NCBI RefSeq assembly: GCF_000420265.1
Contig: NZ_ATUP01000001.1
Coordinates: 744,001 to 808,000, forward strand
Direction: 5' to 3'
Length of the DNA stretch: 64,000 nucleotides
DNA from: Oceanicaulis alexandrii DSM 11625
Lineage (GTDB): Bacteria; Pseudomonadota; Alphaproteobacteria; Caulobacterales; Maricaulaceae
Below are positions 51,088 through 59,929 of the stretch, one piece after another. A program made the position numbers and the translations under genes. Under the pieces are notes generated by a model. It saw nothing but the letters and a program-made list of their open reading frames with translations, did not search any database and was not told where the DNA came from. Numbering within the stretch: position 1 is the stretch's first letter; every line of letters starts with the position of its first letter.

Positions 51088-52401
51088 ATGACGGCCCTGC
51101 CCCTGACCCGCAAGCAAGTCTTCCTGCGCGCTCTGCCCATAATGGGCGCAAACATCGCCTCGCCTCTGGTGGGGCTGGTGGATCTGGCCGTGATCGGACG
51201 CACCGCCGACACTCAAGCCATCGCCGCCGTGGCGCTGGGCGGCTTGGTGTTCAACGTCTTTTTCTGGTCTGTCGCCTTTTTGCGCATGGGCGCGACAGCG
51301 CTCACCGCCCAGGCGGACGGACGCGAGGATGAAGGCGAAGTGCGCGCCGTTCTGTGGCGAGCAGGACTGATCGGCGTCGCCATCGGCCTGGTGTTGCTGC
51401 TTGCGCAATGGCCGCTGAAAGCAGCCGCCTTCGCTCTCTTTGACAGCCCTGAAGAGGTCGAGACGCTGGGCCGAGCCTATGTGGATGCGCGGCTGTGGGG
51501 CGCGCCGGCGGCCTTCGCCGGGTTTGCGGTCTATGGCTGGCTGATCGGGCTGGGGCTCACCGGACGGGCTTTGGTCTTGCAGGCGGTGCTGAACCTCACA
51601 AACGCAGGCTTGTCCGTGCTCTTCGTTCTGGGGTTTGACATGGGCGTGGCGGGCGTGGGTGCGGCCAGCGCCGCGGCGCAATGGCTGCACCTTCTGGCGG
51701 CGGCCGGACTGATCGTCCTGATCCTGCGCAATCGCGGCCCGTCCCCCGCCAGCGCCCTGTTTGACGGAACCGCCATTCGCCGCCTGGTCTCGGTCAACCG
51801 CGACATCTTCCTGCGCACCATGGCGCTATTGGCCGGGTTCACCTGGTTCAACATCGCCAGCCTGCGTGAGGGGGCGGACGTTATGGCGGGCAACGCCATT
51901 TTGATGCAGTACATCTCGATCTGCGCCTTCTTCCTCGACGCCTTCGCCCATGTGACCGAAGCCGAGACCGGTCGCGCAGCCGGGGCGAAGAACTGGAAGC
52001 GGCTGTTGCGCGCCTTCCGGCTGACCAGCGAGCTGGCGCTGGCCTTCTCGATCCTGCTCAGCGTCGGTTTCCTGCTGCTGGGCGATCAGTTCATCATGAT
52101 GATGACCACTGACGAGGCCACCCGCGCCACCGCCCGCAGTTTCCTGATTTGGTGCGCGCTGACGCCGCTTCTCGGCATGCCCAGTTGGCAATTGGACGGG
52201 TTGATGATCGGCGCCACCCAGGGCCCGCTCATGCGCAACGCCATGATTGCGGCGCTGGTGATCTATCTGGCGCTCGACGCGGTGCTGCGACCCGCCTTCG
52301 GGGCGCACGGGCTGTGGCTGGCGTTCCTGGCGTATTATGTCGCCCGGGCGGGAACCCTGATGGTGGGCTGGCCGAGCCTCAAGCGCAGCTTTGTCGCCTA
52401 G
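51088..52401 (+). CDS. MATE family efflux transporter (DinF-like)
   Basis: The 437-aa protein has 12 transmembrane helices in two six-helix halves, opening with RKQVFLRALPIMGANIASPLVGLVDLAVIG, where the D of VGLVDLAVIGR is the conserved cation-binding Asp of DinF-type transporters. It exports drugs or metabolites in exchange for H+ or Na+. The final part (GLMIGATQGPLMRNAMIAALVIYLALD) fits the second half. It follows the flavoprotein gene by 43 nt on the same strand and converges on pyrD with a 4-nt overlap. Confidence 0.87.
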   Translation: MTALPLTRKQVFLRALPIMGANIASPLVGLVDLAVIGRTADTQAIAAVALGGLVFNVFFWSVAFLRMGATALTAQADGREDEGEVRAVLWRAGLIGVAIGLVLLLAQWPLKAAAFALFDSPEEVETLGRAYVDARLWGAPAAFAGFAVYGWLIGLGLTGRALVLQAVLNLTNAGLSVLFVLGFDMGVAGVGAASAAAQWLHLLAAAGLIVLILRNRGPSPASALFDGTAIRRLVSVNRDIFLRTMALLAGFTWFNIASLREGADVMAGNAILMQYISICAFFLDAFAHVTEAETGRAAGAKNWKRLLRAFRLTSELALAFSILLSVGFLLLGDQFIMMMTTDEATRATARSFLIWCALTPLLGMPSWQLDGLMIGATQGPLMRNAMIAALVIYLALDAVLRPAFGAHGLWLAFLAYYVARAGTLMVGWPSLKRSFVA

Positions 52402-53441
52402 ACGTCGACGCCCACCGCCTCTGACACATGATCGAACCCGTCCGCTTTCAGCAGCATCGCCAGGCCGTCGCGGATTTTCAGCGCCAGACCCGGCCCCTGA
52501 TACACCAGGGCCGTGTACAGCTGAACGGCGTTCGCGCCGGCGCGGATCTTGGCGTACGCCGCCTCCGGCCCGTCAATCCCGCCCACGCCGATGATCGGCA
52601 GATCCGGGCCGGTGCGTTGACGGAACTGGCGCAGAACCTCTGTGGAGCGCGTCTTGAGCGGCAAGCCAGACAGACCGCCCGCCTCGCCCTTATGGGCGCT
52701 TTTCAGGCTCTCAGGGCGTTCCAGCGTGGTGTTGGACACGATCAGGCCGGACAGGGCGTGCACTTGAACCGCTTTTACGATGGCGTCGATATCGGCTTCG
52801 ACCAGATCGGGCGCCACCTTGAGAAACACCGGCTCGGCCCAGCGCGCGTCATTGACCTTCTTCAAAAGCTCGTCGAGCGCATCGCCACTTTGCAGCGTGC
52901 GCAGGCCGGGCGTGTTCGGCGAGGAGATATTGACGGTGAAGAAGTCCGCCAGACCTGAGAGAGCTTTCAGTAGAACCGCGTAATCATTCGCCCGGTCCTC
53001 AGAATCCTTGTTGGCCCCCAGATTAACGCCCACAGCCCCCGTCGCTTTCGTCGGGCTGTCCTGCCGCGCTTCAAGCCGGGCTTTGACCGCATCCAGCCCC
53101 TCATTGTTAAAGCCCATCCGGTTGATGACGGCTTTATCCTCGCGCAGGCGGAACAGGCGCGGCTGCGGATTGCCGAGCTGCGGACGGGGCGTCACCGCGC
53201 CCACTTCCACAAAGGCGAACCCGGCGTTGAGCAGGGCGTCCGGCGCTTCGGCGTTCTTGTCGAATCCGGCGGCGAGCCCGACCGGATGGCTCAGCTCCAT
53301 GCCCGCCAGCGCGGTTTTCAAAACCGGATCAGCGGCCGTGCGCGCTTTCGGGCCAAACCCGGCCTTCAATCCCATCAGGGCGGTGCGGTGTGCGGTTTCC
53401 GCCGGCAACAGGGTGAGCAGCTTGGCGAGGGCGTCACTCAT
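52398..53441 (-). CDS. pyrD: Dihydroorotate dehydrogenase (quinone), class 2
   Basis: The 347-aa enzyme oxidises dihydroorotate to orotate in pyrimidine synthesis and passes electrons to the quinone pool. It has HPVGLAAGFDKNAEAPDAL, VEVGAVTPRPQLGNPQPRLFR, the catalytic serine in FTVNISSPNTPGLRTLQ, FLKVAPDL, SNTTLERP and IIGVGGIDG. The serine and the N-terminal helix mark class 2. The start (53439-53441) overlaps the DUF952 stop in an ATGA, so translation is coupled. Ten extra residues upstream are possible but would lie inside DUF952. Confidence 0.95.
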   Translation of the reverse strand: MSDALAKLLTLLPAETAHRTALMGLKAGFGPKARTAADPVLKTALAGMELSHPVGLAAGFDKNAEAPDALLNAGFAFVEVGAVTPRPQLGNPQPRLFRLREDKAVINRMGFNNEGLDAVKARLEARQDSPTKATGAVGVNLGANKDSEDRANDYAVLLKALSGLADFFTVNISSPNTPGLRTLQSGDALDELLKKVNDARWAEPVFLKVAPDLVEADIDAIVKAVQVHALSGLIVSNTTLERPESLKSAHKGEAGGLSGLPLKTRSTEVLRQFRQRTGPDLPIIGVGGIDGPEAAYAKIRAGANAVQLYTALVYQGPGLALKIRDGLAMLLKADGFDHVSEAVGVDV

Positions 53442-53788
53442 CGGGTCAACTCCGAAGGCAGACGCCACCCGCTGCGCTCATCACGTTGCAGCAAGTGAAT
53501 GCCCGTGATCGCGCTGAACGGAATGTCGCCATAGACATGAGGAAACAGGGCGCCATTGCGGGATTTTTCCCATTTCAACGTCTCGCCCAGGGCCGCTGCA
53601 TCGATCTCGGCCACCGCCAACCGTTCGGAGTCGGCATAGTGCAGCTGCAGGGTGTCCGCCAGCTGGTCCAGCGACGAGGCGTGGATGAAGCCGTCAGCCT
53701 TGTCATGGGCCTCGCCTTCATAGGCGCCGGCGAGCGATGCCGCGGCCAGAGCCGCCGGATCAGCGATGCGATAAATAAGCTCGGTCAT
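53438..53788 (-). CDS. DUF952 family protein
   Basis: The 116-aa protein has the DUF952 pattern: LIYRIADPAALAAA, EAHDKADGFIHASSLDQLADTLQLHY, EKSRNGALFPHVYGDIPFSAI. The family resembles ADP-ribosylating toxin folds in structure but its activity is unknown. I chose the ATG at 53786-53788, matching the family N-terminus. It is coupled to pyrD and divergent from the S24 regulator. The DUF952-pyrD pairing recurs in other Alphaproteobacteria as far as I recall. Confidence 0.85.
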   Translation of the reverse strand: MTELIYRIADPAALAAASLAGAYEGEAHDKADGFIHASSLDQLADTLQLHYADSERLAVAEIDAAALGETLKWEKSRNGALFPHVYGDIPFSAITGIHLLQRDERSGWRLPSELTR

Positions 53789-53926
53789 GACACAGGCCGA
53801 TACGACGCCAACGGGCCTGGCGCAAGCGTGCGTGCCTTCAGACTGCGCCTTCAAGAGCCCTCGGCATTCCTCAAGGATTTTTTTCCTGCTATAAGAGCGT
53901 TAAGAGTCGCGTTATACGGTATGCTT

Positions 53927-54553
53927 ATGCTGACCCATGCCCAGATCTGGAACGGGATTGACCGGCTGGCGAACCGCGTGGGCCTGACGCCGTCCGGGCT
54001 GGCGCGCCGCGCCGGGCTGGACCCCACCACATTCAACCCCTCCAAGCGCAAAAGCGCGGACGGCGCAAAACCGCGCTGGCCCTCGACGGAAAGCCTCGCC
54101 AAGGCGCTGGACGCGACTCAAGTGGGCTTTGACGAATTCGCCGCCCTCGCCATGGGCCGCAGCCAGGGCCGCTCCGTGCCGTTGATCGGTTTTGCGCAAG
54201 CCGGCAATGACGGCTTTTTCGACGATGCGGGCTTTCCGTCCGGTTCGGGCTGGGAAGACATCCTGTTTCCCGGCGAGGAAGGCGACGGCGCTTACGCGCT
54301 CGAAATTTCCGGCGAATCCATGGCTCCCGTCTATCGCCATGGCGACCGCATCGTCGTCAACCCCGAAGCGCCCCCGCGTCGCGGCGACCGGGTCGTGGTG
54401 AAAACCCGCGAGGGTGAAGTGATGGCCAAGGAGCTGGGCCGGGTCACCGCCGACAGCGTCGAGCTGATCTCGCTCAACCCCGCCTATGACAACCGCAATC
54501 TGGCCACCCGTGACATTGTGTGGATGGCCCGCATCGTCTGGGCCAGCCAATAG
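53927..54553 (+). CDS. HTH/S24 peptidase family repressor (LexA/CI-like)
   Basis: The 208-aa protein has an N-terminal helix-turn-helix (AQIWNGIDRLANRVGLTPSGLARRAGLDPTTFNPSKRK) and a C-terminal S24 peptidase domain with the catalytic serine in LEISGESMAPVYRHGDRIVV and the lysine in VVVKTREGEVMAKELG. A target bond for self-cleavage is likely near the middle (FAQAGNDGFFDD, an Ala-Gly pair). It resembles a conserved alphaproteobacterial regulator, not a phage gene. ATG 53927 fits the conserved start (MLTHAQIW); ATG 53921 is two residues upstream. Confidence 0.85.
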   Translation: MLTHAQIWNGIDRLANRVGLTPSGLARRAGLDPTTFNPSKRKSADGAKPRWPSTESLAKALDATQVGFDEFAALAMGRSQGRSVPLIGFAQAGNDGFFDDAGFPSGSGWEDILFPGEEGDGAYALEISGESMAPVYRHGDRIVVNPEAPPRRGDRVVVKTREGEVMAKELGRVTADSVELISLNPAYDNRNLATRDIVWMARIVWASQ

Positions 54554-54555
54554 GC

Positions 54556-54589
54556 CAGCGCCCCCGCACTGGAAACTGCGAGGGCGCTG
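54556..54589. terminator. Hairpin between convergent S24 and XRE genes
   Basis: Arms CAGCGCCCCCGCA / TGCGAGGGCGCTG (one mismatch) enclose an 8-nt loop, just past the S24 gene stop. There is no U tract, so it is a probable but weak bidirectional terminator. Confidence 0.5.
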
Positions 54590-54604
54590 AACGCCAGAGA
54601 TGTG

Positions 54605-54832
54605 TCAGGAGGAGCGCTCCGGCGCATACTCAAACACCTCGGTCAAAGGCGTTTCAAACACCGCTGCGATCTGAAACGCCACTTCGAGCGAGGGCGAGTA
54701 CTTGCCCTGTTCAATGGCCAGGATCGTCTGCCGGGTGACGCCGACCCGCTTGGCGAGCTCGGCCTGGGTCATCTCTCCGGCGTGAAAGCGAAGCTCGCGG
54801 ATACGGTTCTTGATCTGGGTGGATTTGGCCAT
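54605..54832 (-). CDS. XRE-family helix-turn-helix regulator, 75 aa
   Basis: The 75-aa protein is a single HTH domain: [53 protein letters not shown]. The recognition helix is QTILAIEQ. Proteins of this size are typical partners of a small membrane protein gene directly upstream, as here (stop and start 2 nt apart). It probably controls its own operon, whose promoter holds repeated TTTTTGAC. Partner identity is not resolved. Confidence 0.85.
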   Translation of the reverse strand: MAKSTQIKNRIRELRFHAGEMTQAELAKRVGVTRQTILAIEQGKYSPSLEVAFQIAAVFETPLTEVFEYAPERSS

Positions 54833-54834
54833 GA

Positions 54835-55254
54835 TCAGACACCCCTGCGGTAGTCGATGGCGCGCAGCACGCCCTTGACCAGCTCGGACGCCACAAGCCC
54901 CCCCAGGATCATATGCACGATCCAGAACAGGTGCTGCTCGGTCAACGCCAGTCCGAGCGACAAGACAGCCGCAGTCCCCAACACATAGCCTGAGCGGGCG
55001 TCGGCGCGCATTTCGATCAGCTTGTCACGTTCGTCAGCCTCATCGGCCTCCTTGGGCGCAGCAATAGCGACGAGGATGTGGGCGACCACACCACCGATGA
55101 CGAGGAACACAACCGCGGCGAACAGATAGGGCCCAACCCCCTCCATGGACGGTCCATCGATTAAGGCCGGCGGCATAACCACTGCGAAATATACGCCGTA
55201 CGCCAAGGCTATGATGACCGTCATGACCAGATTGCTTTTTTCTTGAAACGACAT
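54835..55254 (-). CDS. Four-helix membrane protein paired with XRE regulator
   Basis: The 139-aa protein has four transmembrane segments ([80 protein letters not shown]) with an acidic cytoplasmic loop ([17 protein letters not shown]). This matches a family of regulator-linked integral membrane proteins (DUF2178-like), of unknown function. I chose the ATG at 55252-55254 with AAAGGAG upstream; a longer reading adds 13 polar residues in the promoter. The XRE gene follows 2 nt downstream. Confidence 0.75.
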   Translation of the reverse strand: MSFQEKSNLVMTVIIALAYGVYFAVVMPPALIDGPSMEGVGPYLFAAVVFLVIGGVVAHILVAIAAPKEADEADERDKLIEMRADARSGYVLGTAAVLSLGLALTEQHLFWIVHMILGGLVASELVKGVLRAIDYRRGV

Positions 55255-55283
55255 GTCAAACTCCTTTGATTTGATGTCGAATT

Positions 55284-55359
55284 TTTTTGACATGTCGAGA
55301 TGTAAAAGAGCGCAGACCCCATGTCAATTATTTTTGACCCAATGGGTGAAATTTTTGAC
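55284..55359 (-). promoter_or_regulatory. Promoter of the membrane protein/XRE operon with repeated TTTTTGAC
   Basis: On the minus strand TTGACA (55322-55327) and TACATC (55299-55304) are separated by 17 nt, a consensus-like sigma70 promoter. Three copies of the plus-strand octamer TTTTTGAC occur at 55284-55291, 55331-55338 and 55352-55359; the last two are 21 nt apart, two helical turns. They may be operator half-sites of the XRE protein. Confidence 0.55.
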
Positions 55360-55393
55360 TTGAAAGCCGAGCTGACAAGCTAAGCGATTGAAA

Positions 55394-56194
55394 TTACTCT
55401 TCGAGAAGGCGCACGGCCTCAGTCTGAGCCGCAGCGGAATCGGTCTCAAGAAGACCCAGAAGATGCCCTGCAAGCGCCGAGACCGCCTGTCCCACCGCAT
55501 CCTGAGAAGAGGCGGTGATCGCCCGGTTCAGCATCAGATTGGCTTCCTCGCCATGAGCGGCCGGGTCGACGGCGACCAGCGCCACAGCAAAGCGATAGGG
55601 AATGGCGGCGGGCGCGCCCTCCATCTCGACGGACTGACGCATCAGGGCGAGGCCCTCCGCCTCGTTGGCGTCAAACATGCCCTCGCCCGCCCGGCGCACC
55701 ACTTCCAGATGCCAGGCGCCCAGCATCGCCGGAGCCCAGGGCTCTGAAGGGTCAAGCGCCAACGCTTCAACCATATGATCGCGCCCGCGCTGTGGCAGGC
55801 CCATCATCACAGCGCGCACCGTGTTCACATAGCGGGACTGATACCCCAGCCCGGCGGCGAGGCGCAGATGCGCCTGGGCGTTCTCGGGCTCCAGCGCCAG
55901 CGCCGCTTCCGCATAGTCTTGCGCGCGCAGAGCCGCCTGACGGCGCTCCCGGCGTGACAGACCCTCGGCCTGGTCGAGCGTAATGGGCATCAGCGCGGCT
56001 TCAGAGGCGAGAATCAGCGCCTCCACATCAGAGGTCTGACTGGCCGCGGCGCTCTCCGCGACGCCCCATTGGCCCGTCTCGAACGCCGTCATCGCCGGCG
56101 CGGGCGCTTGGGCGTGCGCCGGTGGGGACAGCACCATGACAGAGGCGGCCAGAGCGGACAGCATCGCGCCCTGAAGCGGAGAGTGACAGACCAT
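55394..56194 (-). CDS. Exported TPR-like protein
   Basis: The 266-aa product has a signal peptide (AMLSALAASVMVLSPPAHAQA) and then helical repeats: MTAFETGQWGVAESAAASQ, RRERRQAALRAQDYAEAALALEPENAQAHLRLAAGLGY and RRAGEGMFDANEAEGLALMRQS, of tetratricopeptide size. No catalytic motif or family is recognised. It is periplasmic by prediction. The start may be 56194 or the ATG that begins MLSAL. It stands alone between the XRE promoter and mtnP, in the same orientation. Confidence 0.6.
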   Translation of the reverse strand: MVCHSPLQGAMLSALAASVMVLSPPAHAQAPAPAMTAFETGQWGVAESAAASQTSDVEALILASEAALMPITLDQAEGLSRRERRQAALRAQDYAEAALALEPENAQAHLRLAAGLGYQSRYVNTVRAVMMGLPQRGRDHMVEALALDPSEPWAPAMLGAWHLEVVRRAGEGMFDANEAEGLALMRQSVEMEGAPAAIPYRFAVALVAVDPAAHGEEANLMLNRAITASSQDAVGQAVSALAGHLLGLLETDSAAAQTEAVRLLEE

Positions 56195-56229
56195 CAGAAC
56201 GCCCTTTCATGCATCATCAGTGCATGAAG

Positions 56230-57108
56230 CTAGGCCTTCAGCACCCGGCCCGCAACGGCGTCGAGTTTGGCCAGAAGCGCTGGATCGCGTTTTTCCGGCG
56301 CGGTGATGATGGCGTATTCGAGCGCTTTCTCGATGCCTTGCGGGCTGTCGGTGCGCTCGGTCGCCGCCATCGCCTTCACCAGGTTGCGCACCAGGGCGTG
56401 AGCATGGACGGTGTTGGCGTGCATGGTCCGAAGAATGTCGGAAATATCGACATCGGCGTCCTCGGTGCGCCAGCAATCATAGTCTGTGACCATGGAGACG
56501 CTGGCGTAGGGCAGCTCGGCTTCACGGGCGAGCTTGGCTTCAGGCATGTTGGTCATGCCGATCACGCTGCACCCCCATTGGCGGTAAAGCTGGCTTTCCG
56601 CGCGGGTGGAGAATTGCGGGCCTTCCATCACCAGATAGGTCCCGCCGCGCTGAACGGTTTCAACGCCAGCCGCCTCGGCGGCATCCGCCGCCATGGCGGA
56701 CAGGCGCGAACACACAGGATCCGCCATCGCCACATGGGCGACGCAGCCTTCAGAGAAGAAGCTTTTATTGCGCGCGAAACTGCGATCGATGAACTGGTCC
56801 ACAACCACGAACGCGCCCGGCGCCAGCTCTTCCTTGAGCGAGCCTACCGCAGACAGGGACAGAACGTCAGTGACGCCTGCACGTTTGAGCGCGTCGATAT
56901 TGGCGCGGTAATTGAGATCGCTCGGCGGGATTCGGTGGCCTTCATCATGGCGCGCCAGGAACACCAGCTCCACACCCTCAAGCGTGGCGTGCACCAGCGT
57001 GCTGGAGGGATTGCCCCACGGCGTGCCCACCGTCTCCTTGCGCACGTTTTCCAGACCGTCCAGACCATAAAGGCCGGAGCCGCCGATAATCCCGAGTTTC
57101 CAGCTCAT
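56230..57108 (-). CDS. mtnP: S-methyl-5'-thioadenosine phosphorylase
   Basis: The 292-aa enzyme splits methylthioadenosine, the by-product of polyamine synthesis, into adenine and methylthioribose-1-phosphate. It starts LGIIGGSGLYGL, has LARHDEGHRIPPSDLNYRANI (phosphate and nucleoside binding), TYLVMEGPQFSTRAES and SVSMVTDYDCWR, where the Asp pair marks adenine-specific MTAP rather than guanine-specific PNP. It overlaps the GrpB gene upstream by an ATGA. The methionine salvage genes beyond this step are not in the window. Confidence 0.93.
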   Translation of the reverse strand: MSWKLGIIGGSGLYGLDGLENVRKETVGTPWGNPSSTLVHATLEGVELVFLARHDEGHRIPPSDLNYRANIDALKRAGVTDVLSLSAVGSLKEELAPGAFVVVDQFIDRSFARNKSFFSEGCVAHVAMADPVCSRLSAMAADAAEAAGVETVQRGGTYLVMEGPQFSTRAESQLYRQWGCSVIGMTNMPEAKLAREAELPYASVSMVTDYDCWRTEDADVDISDILRTMHANTVHAHALVRNLVKAMAATERTDSPQGIEKALEYAIITAPEKRDPALLAKLDAVAGRVLKA

Positions 57109-57713
57109 TCTTCGGTTCTCCAGTATGAATCAGGCACGCCCGGCGCCCAGTGATGGATCTCCGCCCAGCTTTCCGCCGACCGCAGCACGGTCGAGATGAA
57201 GGGACGCTTGATCGCCTGATACGCTGTCCGGTCGCTGCGTGTCTTGTCCGCTAACGCCATTTTGAAGTCGCCATAGTCCCGGCGCGCGCTCTCGTTATCG
57301 CGCAGGAAGTCGCGCATCAGAAGCATGTTGCGCGCGGCCGCCGCGCCATTGCGCCGGACATGGATATGCAGACGGCGCTGACCCTTGGCTTCTCTGAAAT
57401 AGACCTTGCGCCAGTCATCCGGGCCCAGGGACGGCGCGGTGTCGAGGTTCGGGTCATCGCCGGTGTTGTCGGGGCGATGGGTGAAGCCCGCAGCCTTCAT
57501 CGCCGTGATCAGCCCTTCATCGTCCAGATCAATGACCAGCGCCTGAATGTCGATCACATCCTTCGCGGCGAGCCCCGGCACGGCCGTCGAACCCACATGG
57601 TCGACGCGCAAGGCGCGCGATCCCAGAGCGACGCAGACAGCGTCCGCATACGCCAGGCCTTCGGCGGCCCAGGCAGGATCATGAGGTGAGACATGGATTG
57701 GATCGCGGCTCAT
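57105..57713 (-). CDS. GrpB family protein (UPF0157)
   Basis: The 202-aa product has the GrpB motif set: ALGSRALRVDHVGSTAVPGLAAKDVIDIQALV (a nucleotidyltransferase-like core with D-I-Q), then FYFREAKGQRRLHIHVRRNG and LLMRDFLRDNESARRDYGDFK near the end. The family resembles nucleotidyltransferases but its substrate is unknown. I chose the ATG at 57711-57713. The gene is translationally coupled to mtnP, which suggests a link to nucleoside salvage. Confidence 0.85.
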   Translation of the reverse strand: MSRDPIHVSPHDPAWAAEGLAYADAVCVALGSRALRVDHVGSTAVPGLAAKDVIDIQALVIDLDDEGLITAMKAAGFTHRPDNTGDDPNLDTAPSLGPDDWRKVYFREAKGQRRLHIHVRRNGAAAARNMLLMRDFLRDNESARRDYGDFKMALADKTRSDRTAYQAIKRPFISTVLRSAESWAEIHHWAPGVPDSYWRTEE

Positions 57714-57749
57714 GATCGGTCCTTTAACACCGGCAGCCTTCATAACAAA

Positions 57750-57777
57750 CGGGCCGCCCGGATGTCCGGACGGCCCG
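57750..57777 (-). terminator. Terminator of the cytochrome bc1 operon
   Basis: Arms CGGGCCGCCCGGA / TCCGGACGGCCCG (one mismatch, loop TG) lie 28 nt past the cytochrome c1 stop. The minus-strand tail is GTTTGTTATG, only moderately T-rich. Confidence 0.55.
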
Positions 57778-57805
57778 CAATCTTGTTCCGTCTAAACGCG
57801 AAAGC

Positions 57806-58612
57806 CTAGTGCTTCACGTTCGACCAGACCTGACGGTAGGCGGCGTACAGCAGTCCCGCCAGCGCCAGCAAGTAGATCATGACCATCAGGCCCATCTTCT
57901 TGCGCACTTCCATGTGCGGCTCGGACGCCCAGGTCAGGAAGGTGACGACGTCATGCGCCATCTGTTCCTTGGTGGCTTCGGTGCCGTCAGCGTATTCCAC
58001 CAGACCGTCCTGCAATTGCGGCGGCATGGCGATCAGACCGCCAGACATGTACGGATTGTAGTACTGACCCGGCGCCACGGTGACGTCCTCAGGGACTTCA
58101 TAGTCATAGCCCAGCATCAGGGAGCGGATGTATTCCGGACCATGATGGCGTGCTTTCACGATCACCGAGAAATCAGGCGGGATGGCGCCGCCATTGGACG
58201 CCGCAGCCTGCGCATCATTGGCGTACGGGCTCGGGAAGCGGTCAGCCGGACGGCCAGCGCGCTCGAACATGTCGCCATATTCATCAGGACCGTCTTCGAT
58301 GAAATATTCCGCCGCAATGGCCCGAACGATCGGGTTGTCATTGGGGTTGGGATATTCCTCGGTGTAGAACGGACCGCCCTGTTCGCCCAGATTGCGAATA
58401 TGCAGTTGCTCCAGACCGTGACAGGCCGAACAGACCTGCTGGTAGACCAAGAAGCCGCGTTGCAGCTCGCCGCGGTCATAGCTGCCGAACGGTCCTTCCC
58501 AGGACCAGGTGTGCTCGGCGGGCTCATACTGCTCGCCCGCGCCCAGCGCGGCCGGGGTCGCCAGCGCCAGAGCGCCGACAGCCACGGTGAGGAGGCGTTG
58601 GATCGTTTTCAT
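57806..58612 (-). CDS. petC: Cytochrome c1 of the bc1 complex
   Basis: The 268-aa protein carries one covalent heme: CSACH in VYQQVCSACHGLEQLHIRNLG, with methionine ligand in GGLIAMPPQLQDG. It has a signal peptide (MKTIQRLLTVAVGALALATPAALG) and a C-terminal transmembrane anchor (KKMGLMVMIYLLALAGLLYAAYRQV). It passes electrons from the Rieske protein to a soluble or membrane cytochrome c. It is the third gene of the operon, 12 nt after cytochrome b. Confidence 0.95.
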   Translation of the reverse strand: MKTIQRLLTVAVGALALATPAALGAGEQYEPAEHTWSWEGPFGSYDRGELQRGFLVYQQVCSACHGLEQLHIRNLGEQGGPFYTEEYPNPNDNPIVRAIAAEYFIEDGPDEYGDMFERAGRPADRFPSPYANDAQAAASNGGAIPPDFSVIVKARHHGPEYIRSLMLGYDYEVPEDVTVAPGQYYNPYMSGGLIAMPPQLQDGLVEYADGTEATKEQMAHDVVTFLTWASEPHMEVRKKMGLMVMIYLLALAGLLYAAYRQVWSNVKH

Positions 58613-58624
58613 CTATCGCTCTCC

Positions 58625-59917
58625 TTATTCGGCCGGAGCGGCGGACGCCGCCGGCATGTCTTTTTTGCCTGAACCCAGCACCGACTCCTCGATGGAGGCC
58701 GGACGTTGGGTCGGTTTCTCGATGAAGCCCAAAAGCGGCAGGATCACCAGGAAATAGGCGAAGTAGTACAGCGTCAGCAGACGGCCCAGCCACAGGAAGT
58801 CCAGCCCCACTGCGCCCAGCACCGGCACCTTGTTGTCGGGCAGCTCAGCTCCGCACCAGCCCAGGCCCATGCACGCGATCACGAAGAACACGAAGAACCA
58901 GCGGCCCAGAGGACGATAGCGCATGGACCGCACCTTGGAGGTGTCGAGCCAGGGCAGGATGAACAGCACCGCGATGGCGCCGAACATCAAGATCACGCCG
59001 CCCAGCTTGTCAGGCACAGCCCGCAGGATGGCGTAGAAGGGCAGCAGATACCATTCGGGAACGATGTGCGCCGGGGTCACCAGCGGGTTCGCCTCGATAT
59101 AGTTGTCGGCATGGCCCAGAGCGTCCGGCCAGTAGAACACGAAGAAGGCGAAGATGATCATAAAGACGATGATCGCGAAGCCGTCCTTCACCGTGTAGTA
59201 CGGGTGGAAAGGCAGCGTGTCCGCCTTGGTCTTGATGCTCAGGCCCGTCGGGTTGTTGTTGCCCGGAACGTGCAGCGCCCAGACGTGCAGGCCGACGATG
59301 CCGGCGATCAGGAACGGGATCAGATAGTGCAGCGAGAAGAAGCGGTTCAGCGTGGCGTTGCCCACTGAGAACCCGCCCCACAGCCATTCGGTGATCGGCG
59401 TGCCGATCAGCGGCAGCGCGCCGAACAGGTTGGTGATCACCATGGCGCCCCAATAGGACATCTGGCCCCAGGGCAGCACATAGCCCAGGAAGGCGGCAGC
59501 CATCATCAGCAGGTAGATCACCACGCCCAGGATCCACAACAGCTCCCGCGGAGCCTTGTAGGAGCCGTAATACAGGCCGCGCAGCATGTGCAGGTAGACA
59601 GCCAGGAAGAACATGGACGCGCCATTGGCGTGAATGTTCCGAAGCAGCCAGCCGAAGTTCACATCGCGGTCAATACGTTCAACCGAAGCGAACGCGTAAT
59701 CGATGTGGGGCACATAGTGCATGGCCAGCACGATGCCGGACAGGATCTGGATCATCAGGCAGACGGTCAGGATGCCGCCGAATGTGTACCAGTAGTTCAG
59801 GTTGCGCGGGGTCGGGAAATCCACAAAGGAGTCCCAGCCCAGGCGCACGATCGGCAGGCGCTGGTCCAGCCAGCGCTCCACACCGGTTTTCGGTTCGTAC
59901 GTGCTCGGTCCGCTCAT
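58625..59917 (-). CDS. petB: Cytochrome b of the bc1 complex
   Basis: The 430-aa membrane protein has eight or nine helices and the four heme-ligand histidines in two pairs (ALGV-type helix [15 protein letters not shown] and [25 protein letters not shown]; helix [23 protein letters not shown]). The quinol-site motif [13 protein letters not shown] is present. Length agrees with proteobacterial cytochrome b. It couples quinol oxidation to proton release. Confidence 0.96.
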   Translation of the reverse strand: MSGPSTYEPKTGVERWLDQRLPIVRLGWDSFVDFPTPRNLNYWYTFGGILTVCLMIQILSGIVLAMHYVPHIDYAFASVERIDRDVNFGWLLRNIHANGASMFFLAVYLHMLRGLYYGSYKAPRELLWILGVVIYLLMMAAAFLGYVLPWGQMSYWGAMVITNLFGALPLIGTPITEWLWGGFSVGNATLNRFFSLHYLIPFLIAGIVGLHVWALHVPGNNNPTGLSIKTKADTLPFHPYYTVKDGFAIIVFMIIFAFFVFYWPDALGHADNYIEANPLVTPAHIVPEWYLLPFYAILRAVPDKLGGVILMFGAIAVLFILPWLDTSKVRSMRYRPLGRWFFVFFVIACMGLGWCGAELPDNKVPVLGAVGLDFLWLGRLLTLYYFAYFLVILPLLGFIEKPTQRPASIEESVLGSGKKDMPAASAAPAE

Positions 59918-59929
59918 TCTTCGCTCTCC

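Noticed and set aside
53927-55254. Prophage remnant suggested by an S24 repressor next to an XRE regulator
   Set aside because: No integrase, structural or lysis genes nearby; both regulators have host-like context.
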